64,000 bases of DNA from Cyclobacteriaceae bacterium (GCA_020832305.1 JAFIEV010000067.1:1-64000), one strand, 5' to 3'; counted from the first letter of the stretch, positions 35,672 through 46,135 are shown. The notes: generated by a model from the letters alone, not told the origin. Numbers and translations: made by a program.

Positions 35672-37336
35672 TCATATTCCTTTTTGACCAAGGCCATTGC
35701 CCCGCCAGGCATTGACTATGTGTTCGCCAACGCGGAATGCCAGGGCCATAATGGTGAGGGCAGGGTTAAAACCACCGTTGGTCACATGTAAACTGCCATC
35801 GGCAATAAATAAATTTTCAATTTCATGTACCCTGCCATAAGAATTGGTAACCGAGGTTTGCAGATCATTGCCCATGCGGCAGGTTCCGGCCTGATGTTGC
35901 CCACCGCTTACACCCATGCCCGGCATAGTTTGCCATGTTTGAATTGCACCGCATTTATGTAAAATTTCTTCTGCTTTCCGGGCGATAAAGGCACCAGTTT
36001 TAAGGTCTTCGGGGTGCCTTTGTCCTGAAATTCTCAATACCGGAATTCCCCAATGGTCTTTTACTTCGGGATCAATACGCACCCTGGCTTCCCAGGCAGG
36101 AATTTCCTGCACCGGTCCTTTGATGCCCATATGCCTTTTAAAATATTGCTTTTGAAAATCTTTATGTGCTTTTCCCCATCGTGCTGATCCTTTAGGGCGT
36201 ACTCTTGTAAATAGATAGGGCATTCTAATAAATTCATTGGCCAGCATAGAACCACCAATAACACCGGGGTTGTTGTGATTATAATCACAAAGGGCAATGG
36301 TCGCCCCGGGGCCCATGTCATCGTAAACTTCTTCCTCAAAGAGGCCAAAAGCCCCTGAATATGCATGACCTTGCAAATTGCGTCCTACCCAATCGTAATT
36401 ATTGCCTGCCCCATTGGGGAAGTAATTTGATTTGCTGTTGAGCAGCAGCCTTGCTGTTTCTGTTGCAGAGGCCGATACGACAACCACATCGGCCAACAGG
36501 GTTTTGGGTTGGTCCTCGGCATTGAAATATTCAATGCCTTTGACACGATTATTCTGATCGAGAATCAGTCGGCTGACTTTGCAGGAAGTAAGGAGGCTAC
36601 AGTTTCCTGTTGCCAGGGCCCTGGGTATAACCGTATTGTGACTTCCTCCCTTGGCTCCCGTGGGACAGGCAAACCCCACGCAGGTACGCATATGAATGCA
36701 GGCGGCACGTCCGTTATAAGGCCGGGAATTTCTGAACATAGGAATTGGAAATGGATTGAGCCCCAATTCCCGGGTGTGTTTATCAATAATGTGGCCTTCG
36801 AGGTTATAAGGGAAAGCCGGCATGGGATAAGGTTTTGACCGGGAAGGTGAATAGGGATTGGCTTCAGCATTTCCTGATACGCCTATTTCCCATTCGGCCC
36901 GGGTGTAATTTGGCTCCAGATCTTCGTAACTGATGGGCCAGTCTTCGAGGGTAGAGCCGTCTATATGGCCATAAGTGCTTTTCATTTTAAAATCTTCAGG
37001 CATAAAACGCCATGCCATAGCGCCATAACTAAGCGTACCTCCGCCTACACAGGCTGCTATATTATTATATCGCCCTTCATTGGGCAACAGAATTTCTGTT
37101 CTTCCGTTTGCATGTTCAAAAACCCTTCTGTATCGCTCATTATCAGGCCCATATGCATTGCCAAGTACCGTGGTGCGTTGACTGGTTAGTTCGTCATTGT
37201 CGTGATCCAAAAAACCCTGATGAACGCCACGCTCCAATAATACTGTCTGAATACCTGCTTCACTAAGCTCACAGGCTACAATACCACCTCCAGCTCCTGC
37301 ACCAATCACTATCGCCTGTACTTTTTCTGTTGCCAT
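35672..37336 (-). CDS. GMC-family FAD oxidoreductase
   Basis: 554 residues. FAD-binding GAGAGGGIVACELSEAG lies near residues 12-28. Also seen are GNAYGP, the HQAGTCRMG segment with a conserved His, and LFIADGSLHVTNGGFNPALT with the GMC active-site His/Asn region. It should oxidise sugars or alcohols. The upstream neighbour is a Tat-signal gluconate-2-dehydrogenase subunit 3-like protein, which probably carries it to the periplasm. No cytochrome c subunit is adjacent. Confidence 0.9.
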   Translation of the reverse strand: MATEKVQAIVIGAGAGGGIVACELSEAGIQTVLLERGVHQGFLDHDNDELTSQRTTVLGNAYGPDNERYRRVFEHANGRTEILLPNEGRYNNIAACVGGGTLSYGAMAWRFMPEDFKMKSTYGHIDGSTLEDWPISYEDLEPNYTRAEWEIGVSGNAEANPYSPSRSKPYPMPAFPYNLEGHIIDKHTRELGLNPFPIPMFRNSRPYNGRAACIHMRTCVGFACPTGAKGGSHNTVIPRALATGNCSLLTSCKVSRLILDQNNRVKGIEYFNAEDQPKTLLADVVVVSASATETARLLLNSKSNYFPNGAGNNYDWVGRNLQGHAYSGAFGLFEEEVYDDMGPGATIALCDYNHNNPGVIGGSMLANEFIRMPYLFTRVRPKGSARWGKAHKDFQKQYFKRHMGIKGPVQEIPAWEARVRIDPEVKDHWGIPVLRISGQRHPEDLKTGAFIARKAEEILHKCGAIQTWQTMPGMGVSGGQHQAGTCRMGNDLQTSVTNSYGRVHEIENLFIADGSLHVTNGGFNPALTIMALAFRVGEHIVNAWRGNGLGQKGI

Positions 37337-37343
37337 ATTCAGT

Positions 37344-37886
37344 TTAATTAAAAATCAGGGATGCGTCAATAACTTCAAGTCGCAACATCTTATAGCTGAC
37401 ATGATTAAGGTTACCACCATGCCTCGGATCGCCATAAAAGCCCTGCATACAGTGATCAATCAACAAGTTAAAAAATGTTGAAGCATTTTTATGTCGCCAT
37501 GTTCCTTCAGGCACACGGTTTTCTTCGAATCTCTGCATCAAATCATTTATATTTTCCGGCGAAAGGTCGAGAAAAGGTTTGCCAAAAACCTTTTTTGAAG
37601 TGGCATCTGTGGCAGCAAGCCCAAGTCTGTAATCTTCCTGCCAGCGGCTATAAGTTGAAGAAAGCTGCTTGTCAATAAAACCCACAACATTAGCTTCCAG
37701 GGCGCCTGGCTCATCGTCGGCAGGTATGATCAACGAACACAGTGACTTTATTTGCGCTGCTTCCTTTTTGGTAAAGAAATTCCATGCTGAAGACCCTCTG
37801 TCACAACGGGTAAATAAATAGGCCGCACCGCATACCATGGCACCATGTTTTATAAATTTTCTGCGGCTGACCTGCTGTCTCTTCAT
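37344..37886 (-). CDS. Gluconate 2-dehydrogenase subunit 3-like protein, Tat signal
   Basis: 180 residues from ATG 37886, chosen because it places the twin-arginine motif SRRKFIK near the start. The subunit 3 pattern is AQIKSLCSLIIPADDEPGA with helical remainder. It is seven bases upstream of the GMC gene. In known complexes the small subunit carries the Tat signal and co-exports the flavin subunit. Confidence 0.85.
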   Translation of the reverse strand: MKRQQVSRRKFIKHGAMVCGAAYLFTRCDRGSSAWNFFTKKEAAQIKSLCSLIIPADDEPGALEANVVGFIDKQLSSTYSRWQEDYRLGLAATDATSKKVFGKPFLDLSPENINDLMQRFEENRVPEGTWRHKNASTFFNLLIDHCMQGFYGDPRHGGNLNHVSYKMLRLEVIDASLIFN

Positions 37887-38065
37887 ACGGTATAAATGAA
37901 ATGGATTAGTCATCGAAAATAGCAATTCAGCACGTTGAAAACTAAAGTTGAAGTAGAATTTTTTTGTTAGATAAAAATGCTTGCTCCAAAAAGTTTAACA
38001 TGTCAAAATTTGAAGTATTTTAGTGATATTTTTAATGAAATTATAAAGCCACAACACTTCATACC

Positions 38066-41000
38066 ATGCCCAACATCACAACACAAACACCAACAGCACG
38101 ATCACTGTGCACGATCACCCTTATTTGCATTCTTTCGGCTATTTTTTCATGCAGTAAAAAATCTGATGATATCTTATCAAAGTCAGAGGAGTATGGCCAA
38201 TATGTACACTCACACTCTGCCGGCGCCCTCTCAAAACATTCATCCATAAGCCTGCGTTTCTCGGCACAGCATCACACACCAGCACAGTCAGGAACAGAAG
38301 CCCCTTCAGGGGTATTTCAATTCGACCCCCCCATGAAGGGAAAAACCTTTTGGGCTGATGAGCATACCCTGGAGTTTCAACCGGAAAAACCGATGATTTC
38401 TGGTCAAAAATACACTGCGCGACTCAAGCTGGACGCCTTTATTACGGTTCCCAGGTCCTTGAAGGTTTATACATTTTCCTTTCAGACCATGAGTCAAAAT
38501 TATGAACTGGAAAACCAGGCGCCTGTAATTCCCGATCCGGAAAACCCCAATGTACTTGTCCTTCAAGGTCATATAATAACCGCAGATAAGGAAAGTCCGG
38601 AGGATGTAGAAAAAATGCTGAAAGCTCAGCAGCCCGACGCAACATTAGCCATCAGGTGGCAGCATGATCAAATTCAACGCCGTCATAATTTTGAAATCAC
38701 AGGACTGCAGAGAAGGCAAAATGCATCATCCATTATCCTGGAAGTTGATGGGAAAAGTATAGGCCTTGACAAAAAAGAAAAAAGAGAAACGGCGATACCA
38801 GCTATTGGCCACTTTGTATTGACCCAGGCTGAAGTAACGCAATCGCCTGATCAGTTTATCAGTATCAGGTTTTCCGACCCATTAGACGAAAGGCAAAATT
38901 TCGAAGGATTGGTACAAATCGGTGATATTACTGAACTTCGCTTTCAGGCAAGATCAAACGAACTCAGGGTTTTCTTGCCCGCTCGTCAAAATGGTCACCT
39001 TCCACTCACTATATTTGAAGGCCTCAAAAACAAACAAGGCCATCGGTTTAACACAAAATATGAAACACGGCTGCTATTTGAACAGGTAAAGCCGGGCATC
39101 CGCTTTACCAGCAAAGGCAATATTTTACCCTCTACCGATGGCATGGTTGTACCATTTGAAGCAGTAAACCTGCACTCAGTAGATTTGCAAATTGTAAAGG
39201 TTTATGAAAACAACATCCCTCAGTTTTTGCAGGTAAACCGTCTTGCAGGCTCCAGACAAATGCGCAGGGTGGCCTATCCCCTGATTAGGAAAACAGTTAG
39301 CCTTAAAAACCAGGGCGTTACCGATTTTGGAAAATGGAATCGTTTTACCCTCGACCTGAGTGACATCATGCAGCAGGAAAAAGGAGCCTTGTATCAGGTT
39401 GAGCTAACTTTTCGCCAGGAATTCTCTACTTACATTTGTGGTGGTGCCGTTCAGGAAGGCCTGACGGATATTATTGAATCAAAGCAAAATTGGGATGGCC
39501 CCGGCGCGTATGAATATTGGGAAGATTATTATTATTATTCATATGATGACCGCTACCGCTGGGAAGAACGGGACAATCCATGCCACATCACATATTTCCT
39601 GGAGAATGGCCGAAACCCTGAAAATATTAAAAATATTTTGGCTTCTGATCTGGGGCTGCTGGCAAAAAAAGGACAAGATGGTCGTTTTGTCATTATTGTT
39701 ACCGACCTTAAAACCGCAAAGCCACTGTCAGGTGTAAAAGTTGAAATACTTGACTTTCAACTTCAAAAAATGGGAGATGTGACGAGCGACCGGGACGGCA
39801 TTGCCTGGTATGATTCCGAACGAAGTCCTTTTCTTATCCTTGCTGCACATCAGCAACAAAAAGCTTATTTAAGAGTAGATGAAGCAAGTTCTCTGTCCCT
39901 GTCCCATTTTGATATCGGGGGCGATGAAGTGCAAAAAGGATTGAAAGGATTTATTTATGGTGAAAGAGGTGTGTGGCGACCTGGGGATTCTTTACACCTT
40001 TCATTTATGCTTCAGGATAAATTGAAAACAATCCCACGGGGGCATCCAATTATTTTTGAGCTTATTAATCCAAGGGGCAAGACAGAGCAAAAAATTATTC
40101 GAAATGTTGGTGAATCTCCTATTTACAGTTTCAGAACCAACACAGCTGATGATGCCATTACAGGAAATTGGTTGGCACGGGTTAAAATTGGCGGCAGTAC
40201 TTTTGAAAAAGGTATTAAAATAGAGAGCATTAAACCCAATCGTCTTAAAATTCAACTCGAATTCGATTTAAAAACATTAAAGCCCGGACCGCAGAGCACT
40301 GCAGCTGATCTAAAGGTCAGTTGGTTACATGGCGCTCCAGCGCGCAATTTACGGGCTGTATTTGATGTTGTTTACAGCCGGGCCGGTACGGCATTCAGCA
40401 AATACCCGGGTTATATTTTTGAAGATCCTTCCCGTGAATTTTACAGTGAGAAAAAGCAAATATTTGATGGGCGTACCGATGCAGAAGGAAAGGCTGGTTT
40501 TAAAATTTCCCTTCCGGAAGACCTCAGGCCTCCGGGCAAACTCAATGCCTGGTTCAGTGGCAGGGTATTTGAAGAAAGTGGTGACTTTAGTGTCGATCGC
40601 TTTGGTGTACCTGTTTCTCCTTATAGTACTTATACGGGAGTTAAATTGAAAAACTCCGATGAACATTTTATTACAGCGGGCGAACCAGCCTCAATCCAGG
40701 TGGTAGTGGTAGATGATGAACAGCGTCTGATCACCAGAAAGGGGCTTAATCTGGAAATATATAAGCTCAACTGGCAATGGTGGTGGGACAGAACGCAGCA
40801 AAACCTATCCTCTTATGTGGGTCAAAGTTACCTGAAACCCGTTTTCAGTAAAAAGTTTGATGTACCAAACGGCGAAGCTGAGGTTAGTTTCAACAGCCAA
40901 CTTGAATGGGGACGATATTATATTAAAGTAACCGATCCCACATCAGATCATAGCAGTGGTTTGATTATTTATGTGGAAACCCGGGATTATGGCAGGTCAG

Positions 41001-43639
41001 CACAATCATATTTCCCTGAAGCTGCCACAATGCTGTCTCTGAGTTCTGACAGAGAAAGCTATATAAGCGGTGAAAAGGTTACACTCAATATACCTGGCGC
41101 TCACGCAGGTAGAGCGCTGGTGAGTATTGAAAATGGCACTGGAGTACTTCGCACCTGGTGGATCGACACACAGCCCGGCATAACTCCCTTTACTTTTACA
41201 TGTACAGATGAAATGTCTCCAAACATCTACGTACAGGTACACCTGCTTCAGCCACATGCGCAAACCGTAAATGATTTGCCCATCAGGCTCTATGGTGTGT
41301 TGTCACTTCAGATGGAATCTCCCGGCAGCCGACTAAAACCACGGCTTCAGACCCCGGAGTCTTTCACCCCCGGCAAAAAGTCTGTAATTAAAGTATCAGA
41401 AGAAAAAGGCAGGCCGATGAGCTATACACTGGCCATTGTGGATGAAGGCTTATTGGATATTACCAGATATAAAACCCCAAATCCTCACGCCCATTTTTAT
41501 GCCAGGGAAGCCCTGGGCGTTCGCAGCTGGGACTTATACGATGATGTCATAGGCGCTTATGGCGGAAGGCTGGAGAAACTGTTGGCCATTGGAGGTGATG
41601 GGGAGGGCATTGATCCCGGCAGCCTCAAATCAAACAGGTTCAAGCCGGTCGTTACCTTCCTTGGGCCATTTTATTTGTCTAAAGGTAAAACGGCCAGCCA
41701 TGAAATTACCATGCCGCAATATATCGGTTCGGTACGCACCATGCTGGTAGCCGCAGATGAAAGCGCCTATGGGCATGCAGAAGCCAGCACTCCGGTAAAG
41801 CAAGATGTAATGGTGCTGGGTACCCTGCCAAGGGTGCTGGGCCCTGGAGAAAAACTTACCTTACCCGTCAATGTGTTTTCTATGAAACCCGGTTTGGGAA
41901 AGGTTGTGGTGACTTTAAAAACATCGGATTTGCTGAAAAACCCTGGAGATAAGGTAAAGAATATAGATTTTGACAAAGAAGGTGAAAAAATGGTCTGGTA
42001 TGATATATCGGTTGCCAACCAAACCGGATTTGCCTATGCAGAACTGGAAGTGGTTGCCGGCAGCACAAAATCGACACACCGCATAGATATTGAAATAAGG
42101 AACCCCAATCCGTACATAAGTGATGCCTATGAAGCTATTGTAGAGCCTGGCAAAAGCTGGGAGAAGGAAATTAAGGCATTGGGAGCAACTGGCACAAACC
42201 AGGCAATGCTTGAAGTAAGTGCCATACCGCCGATAAACCTTGCCCATCGCTTGTCTTACCTTATAGATTATCCCCATGGATGCCTCGAACAAATGGTTTC
42301 AGGTGCCTTTCCACAGTTATACCTAAATGATTTTGTCGAGTTAACTGAAGAAAGGAAAACCAAGGCAGAACAACATATTCGCAGTACCATTCAACGTATG
42401 ACCCGTTTTCAACATGCTTCGGGTGCCTTTTCCATGTGGCCCGGAACTGCAGATATCAACGATTGGGCGACCTCCTATGCCGGTCACTTTTTACTTGAAG
42501 CCCGGAAAAAAGGGTTTACCGTCTCTGATCAAATGCTGAGGGCCTGGGGACAATTTCAGGAAAAAACAGCTTCTGACTGGTCGCGAAATGCAAGCGTTTA
42601 CCGCACCGATTTACTTCAATCCTACAGACTATATACCCTGGCCCTGGCCGGAACACCCGCCAGGGCAGCTATGAACAGGCTCCGTGAAAACGGCAACCTC
42701 AGTCAGCCTGCGCGGTGGAGACTGGCCGCTGCTTTTGTATTGGCCGGGCAGCCTGAAGCTGCAAAGGATTTGGTTCAAGCTTTACCAACGCAGGTATCTG
42801 ATCATCAGGAGGCAGATATCACTTTTGGCAGCTCGGTCCGCGATGAGGCAATGATACTTGAATCGCTGATTTTGCTGGGCGATAAAAGCAAGGGATTTGA
42901 ATTGCTCAAAAAAATATCCACAGCCCTCAATAATCCTTCTTACTGGATGAGCACCCAAACTACGGCCTTTGCCTTGATGGCTGTGGGGAAATTTGCCGGA
43001 ACGGAAGATCGGCTGGATGGCATTGCGGGAGATATTAAAATTGCCAATCAATCAGGTCGTTCTATAAAATCTCTGCTGCCAGTGGTAAGCCATGAATTTA
43101 TCCCTGATGAAAAGCCAGCCCTGGCAGGATTTACCAATACCGGAAAATCAACGATCTATGTACGACTTATCAACCGGGGTAAGCCCTCGGGTGTACCCGA
43201 AATATCAGAAGCTTCCAATGGCATTCAAATGCTGTTAACTTATAAAAACATGCAGGGTGAGGTCATTCAACCCAATGTACTGCAACAGGGAACTGATTTT
43301 GTCGCAGAAGTAACCCTGTACAACAGTGGTCAGCGAGGTATAATCAAAGATTTGGTACTGCAACAAGTGTTTCCTTCGGGCTGGGAAATTCACAACAGCC
43401 GTATGGACCAGGCTTTTGCGCAGGACAACGCTTCTTCGATGACCTACCAGGACATACGAGATGACAGGGTATACACCTATTTTGACCTGGGCGCCGGACA
43501 AAGAAAAACATTCAGAATTTACCTGAATGCGGCTTATACAGGGCTGTTTAACATGCCGGCACAAAGTTGTGAAGCTATGTACGATGCAAGTATTTATGCG
43601 CGAAAACCGGGAATTCAGGTTCAGATTGTAAAACCTTGA
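38066..43639 (+). CDS. Alpha-2-macroglobulin family lipoprotein
   Basis: 1857 residues. Lipoprotein signal with probable lipidated Cys29 (LSAIFSC). Multiple MG-type beta domains are followed by the region YGERGVWRPGDSLHLSFML, the ANGAYG-like MG segments, and a thioester motif C1406-L-E-Q1409 (YPHGCLEQ). The helical thioester-domain pattern MLEVSAIPPINLAHRLSYLI precedes it and RTDLLQSYRLYTLALAG follows. It should trap proteases in the periplasm. The usual partner PBP1C (pbpC) is not next to it. A Tyr/Asp-rich patch lies near residues 478-500. Confidence 0.93.
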   Translation: MPNITTQTPTARSLCTITLICILSAIFSCSKKSDDILSKSEEYGQYVHSHSAGALSKHSSISLRFSAQHHTPAQSGTEAPSGVFQFDPPMKGKTFWADEHTLEFQPEKPMISGQKYTARLKLDAFITVPRSLKVYTFSFQTMSQNYELENQAPVIPDPENPNVLVLQGHIITADKESPEDVEKMLKAQQPDATLAIRWQHDQIQRRHNFEITGLQRRQNASSIILEVDGKSIGLDKKEKRETAIPAIGHFVLTQAEVTQSPDQFISIRFSDPLDERQNFEGLVQIGDITELRFQARSNELRVFLPARQNGHLPLTIFEGLKNKQGHRFNTKYETRLLFEQVKPGIRFTSKGNILPSTDGMVVPFEAVNLHSVDLQIVKVYENNIPQFLQVNRLAGSRQMRRVAYPLIRKTVSLKNQGVTDFGKWNRFTLDLSDIMQQEKGALYQVELTFRQEFSTYICGGAVQEGLTDIIESKQNWDGPGAYEYWEDYYYYSYDDRYRWEERDNPCHITYFLENGRNPENIKNILASDLGLLAKKGQDGRFVIIVTDLKTAKPLSGVKVEILDFQLQKMGDVTSDRDGIAWYDSERSPFLILAAHQQQKAYLRVDEASSLSLSHFDIGGDEVQKGLKGFIYGERGVWRPGDSLHLSFMLQDKLKTIPRGHPIIFELINPRGKTEQKIIRNVGESPIYSFRTNTADDAITGNWLARVKIGGSTFEKGIKIESIKPNRLKIQLEFDLKTLKPGPQSTAADLKVSWLHGAPARNLRAVFDVVYSRAGTAFSKYPGYIFEDPSREFYSEKKQIFDGRTDAEGKAGFKISLPEDLRPPGKLNAWFSGRVFEESGDFSVDRFGVPVSPYSTYTGVKLKNSDEHFITAGEPASIQVVVVDDEQRLITRKGLNLEIYKLNWQWWWDRTQQNLSSYVGQSYLKPVFSKKFDVPNGEAEVSFNSQLEWGRYYIKVTDPTSDHSSGLIIYVETRDYGRSAQSYFPEAATMLSLSSDRESYISGEKVTLNIPGAHAGRALVSIENGTGVLRTWWIDTQPGITPFTFTCTDEMSPNIYVQVHLLQPHAQTVNDLPIRLYGVLSLQMESPGSRLKPRLQTPESFTPGKKSVIKVSEEKGRPMSYTLAIVDEGLLDITRYKTPNPHAHFYAREALGVRSWDLYDDVIGAYGGRLEKLLAIGGDGEGIDPGSLKSNRFKPVVTFLGPFYLSKGKTASHEITMPQYIGSVRTMLVAADESAYGHAEASTPVKQDVMVLGTLPRVLGPGEKLTLPVNVFSMKPGLGKVVVTLKTSDLLKNPGDKVKNIDFDKEGEKMVWYDISVANQTGFAYAELEVVAGSTKSTHRIDIEIRNPNPYISDAYEAIVEPGKSWEKEIKALGATGTNQAMLEVSAIPPINLAHRLSYLIDYPHGCLEQMVSGAFPQLYLNDFVELTEERKTKAEQHIRSTIQRMTRFQHASGAFSMWPGTADINDWATSYAGHFLLEARKKGFTVSDQMLRAWGQFQEKTASDWSRNASVYRTDLLQSYRLYTLALAGTPARAAMNRLRENGNLSQPARWRLAAAFVLAGQPEAAKDLVQALPTQVSDHQEADITFGSSVRDEAMILESLILLGDKSKGFELLKKISTALNNPSYWMSTQTTAFALMAVGKFAGTEDRLDGIAGDIKIANQSGRSIKSLLPVVSHEFIPDEKPALAGFTNTGKSTIYVRLINRGKPSGVPEISEASNGIQMLLTYKNMQGEVIQPNVLQQGTDFVAEVTLYNSGQRGIIKDLVLQQVFPSGWEIHNSRMDQAFAQDNASSMTYQDIRDDRVYTYFDLGAGQRKTFRIYLNAAYTGLFNMPAQSCEAMYDASIYARKPGIQVQIVKP

Positions 43640-43846
43640 TGTGAAGATATGTCTTCATGGCAAACTGAGGTGAAACCGATATCCTGCAAAACCAGGACAA
43701 TGCGCTAAATATGTCAAATATTTATACTTCGTACGAATGGGAGGCCACGTTTTATTCAATTGTAGCAGGGCTTGAAATGAGTAAAATCAGACGATTTTTC
43801 CTGACCTCAGTCAGAAGGAATGTTGGCTTTAAAACAACGTGAGTAT

Positions 43847-43880
43847 CGCTGTTGGAGAAAGCGCTCCAACAGCGTCTTTT
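43847..43880 (+). terminator. Hairpin downstream of the alpha-2-macroglobulin gene
   Basis: CGCTGTTGGAG (43847-43857), loop AAAGCG, CTCCAACAGCG (43864-43874), then TCTTTT. An 11-pair perfect stem about 210 bases after the stop. The bases between hold no gene. Confidence 0.75.
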
Positions 43881-43957
43881 GTCACTTCAACATGACTTTA
43901 ATACTGTAGGTTGGCACATTATTGTTTACATCTAATGCGAAATCACATTCAAAGGTT

Positions 43958-43965
43958 TAGTTTTG
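43958..43965 (+). promoter_or_regulatory. Candidate -7 box (TAGTTTTG)
   Basis: TAGTTTTG fits TAnnTTTG exactly and lies 62 bases upstream of the ATG at 44027. No well-placed -33 TTTG is seen. Confidence 0.35.
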
Positions 43966-44026
43966 CCTGTCAATAAACCAGGTAATTGAGTTTTTAACTT
44001 ATGCATAATCTGCAATCGAGTTTCTT

Positions 44027-45304
44027 ATGGCAAGGAAAAATAAAAAACCACAACAACCAAAGTTTTCCCCAAAATCCTATTTAAAGGAAAGAGGCAGGAA
44101 GTTGCCCATCTACAAATGCTATATCAATGAAAACTGGGAGGAAGAGAAAATGGCCCATGTTGTTGTAATCAGAAAGCACAGCAATGAGAATGTAACTTTT
44201 GGCGCATATTTGATTGACTTACTTGACAAAGGACTCAAAGATTCTTTTGCCAATGTAAACGTAACAGAACGTTTCTTAAAGGAAAACCTGGATCACTGGG
44301 AGTATACATTCGTAGAAATCGAATATCCCCTGGCACATAATATCATCTATGGAGGGCTTGCATTTTCAGAAGATCAAGGATATAAAATGGACAAGGAATT
44401 TATCTGGACCCAATTTGTACTGGAGGCGGATTCAGATGAAATTCCATACATTGAAATTCCATTTGGCGATGATGATAATGATGATGATCATGATATGGAA
44501 TATCCCATCCACCAAGCCCATCAAAGTGCACTCACCTTAATTAATATCACCGATGCCATTTTTCATCTGACTTTCGGAGAGCATATAAAAGATAAGCAAT
44601 TTTTTGAGGAAAGAATTGATGCGCATCTGCTTGTGAAATATAAAGAAATAAAAGATGAAGACGATGAGAGATCTGCCGAAGAAATGGATACTGTTCTACC
44701 CTATCTGGAAGAATATGAAGATGCAATTTTTGAAGATACTTTAAATACTGAAAAACTATATCTGCTTCAGGAAAAAATTGAAACAGCCCTGGATTCCAAT
44801 GACACTAACCATCAATTACACGACCTTTTTTCCAACATTTATTTGAAAATGGAGGATGATGAAAATGCCTACAAAGCCATTCTAAAGCAGCTAAAGGCAC
44901 TGCCGGATCATGTAACATCGCGATTCTTTTCTATTTTGAAGCTCATCATGATCGGAAAATTGGACGAAGCCGATGACTTGATGGGAGGGGCGCTGGATGT
45001 GGAAGATTTATCATTTGCCAAAGATGGACTTTCTACTTTTGATGTTTGTTTGTTTTACATAGCCCGATGCAGCTTGTTCATGGCACATAATGATTTCGAC
45101 AATGTAGAGGTATATTATTTTTTGGCGCGAAAAATGATAGAAGAAGACCTGAGCTTGCTTACAGATTTTCATATCACTGTATTTATGGAATATGCAAATT
45201 ACAAAAGGCTAAAGCTTGAAGAACACTACCATAAACCTTTTTTAGAAATCATGGAAGACGAAGAGCTAATCAAGGAAATGAATAAACTTATGGCTAGTAT
45301 GTAA
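44027..45304 (+). CDS. Hypothetical cytoplasmic protein with acidic linker and TPR-like C-terminus
   Basis: 425 residues. A basic N-terminus (ARKNKKPQQPKF) and an alpha/beta region of about 140 residues are followed by an acidic stretch of Asp/Glu near 147-156 (GDDDNDDDHD). The C-terminal half is helical with TPR-like units (LHDLFSNIYLKMEDDENAYK). There is no signal peptide. I do not recognise a named family. The locus stands alone between short repeats at 43666 and 45409. Confidence 0.7.
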   Translation: MARKNKKPQQPKFSPKSYLKERGRKLPIYKCYINENWEEEKMAHVVVIRKHSNENVTFGAYLIDLLDKGLKDSFANVNVTERFLKENLDHWEYTFVEIEYPLAHNIIYGGLAFSEDQGYKMDKEFIWTQFVLEADSDEIPYIEIPFGDDDNDDDHDMEYPIHQAHQSALTLINITDAIFHLTFGEHIKDKQFFEERIDAHLLVKYKEIKDEDDERSAEEMDTVLPYLEEYEDAIFEDTLNTEKLYLLQEKIETALDSNDTNHQLHDLFSNIYLKMEDDENAYKAILKQLKALPDHVTSRFFSILKLIMIGKLDEADDLMGGALDVEDLSFAKDGLSTFDVCLFYIARCSLFMAHNDFDNVEVYYFLARKMIEEDLSLLTDFHITVFMEYANYKRLKLEEHYHKPFLEIMEDEELIKEMNKLMASM

Positions 45305-45408
45305 TCTATAAAAAGTGATGTGGATTTAACTCAGGGCCAGGAGTGCCTGACATTAGTGGCTGGAAATGTAGGGAGTAAATGGCTATTGCAGAAATCCATA
45401 TTGTAAAT

Positions 45409-45536
45409 TGAGGTGAAACCGAAATTCCGAAAAGCATAGCGTTCGGGATACATCTTTACCCACCCCGAAATCGGGATTCCGGCAAAGCCTCCACCTGATT
45501 ATCGCCCATGCCCCGAGTGTCGCGATTCCGGCAAAG
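45409..45536. repeat. Cluster of short repeats and palindromes
   Basis: TGAGGTGAAACCGA at 45409-45422 also occurs at 43666-43679 on the other side of the preceding gene. CCGAA(N10)TTCGG and CCCGA-AA-TCGGG palindromes lie at about 45427-45475. GATTCCGGCAAAG occurs twice, at 45475-45487 and 45524-45536. No gene lies here. Confidence 0.55.
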
Positions 45537-45583
45537 TCTTCATTTACTAACAAGGGTGGATTTACATGGTATTTTAATCAAAC

Positions 45584-46135
45584 TCAAAGATCTTTGATTA
45601 CCCGGCAGGGATTACCGGCGGCAAAAACATTGTCGGGAATATCGCGCGTTACCACGCTACCGGCGCCAATGGTGGTGTTTTTGCCAATACTGACACCCGG
45701 ACAAACAATAGCCCCGCCACCTATCCATACATTGTCACCGATTATAATGGGTTTACCTGCTTCAGGGCCTTTAATTCGCTCAGAAGCAATCAAAGGATGT
45801 GTGGCAGTGTATATTTGAACATAAGGACCAAACATCACATTTTTACCAATTTTTACCCGGCATACATCCAGAATCACACAATTGAAATTGGCGTAAAAAT
45901 TATCCCCGGCATTAATATTATAGCCATAGTCACAATAGAAAGGTGGCTCAATTCTGATTTTTTCACTCTCTGGTATCAATTTGCGCAATATTTCTGAACG
46001 CAAATCAATATTATCCGGATTAGAAAGGTTGTAGGATTGCAGGTGCATTCGGGCCTGCAGACGTTCCTGTTTTAACACAGGATCTTCTGCATCATACAAC
46101 TCTCCTGCCAGCATTTTGTCTTTTTCGCTCATCAT
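45584..46135 (-). CDS. maa: Maltose/galactoside O-acetyltransferase family protein
   Basis: 183 residues. Maa-type N-terminus (DKMLAGELYDAEDPVL), then left-handed beta-helix hexapeptides including IGKNVMFGPYVQIYTATHPL with the catalytic His, and IIIGDNVWIGGGAIVCPGVS. It acetylates sugars from acetyl-CoA in the cytoplasm. The exact acceptor is not set. Confidence 0.88.
   Translation of the reverse strand: MMSEKDKMLAGELYDAEDPVLKQERLQARMHLQSYNLSNPDNIDLRSEILRKLIPESEKIRIEPPFYCDYGYNINAGDNFYANFNCVILDVCRVKIGKNVMFGPYVQIYTATHPLIASERIKGPEAGKPIIIGDNVWIGGGAIVCPGVSIGKNTTIGAGSVVTRDIPDNVFAAGNPCRVIKDL

Noticed and set aside
44467-44492. GAT-rich microsatellite-like tract
   Set aside because: It is an in-frame acidic Asp-rich linker in the 44027 protein, with no sign of slippage.
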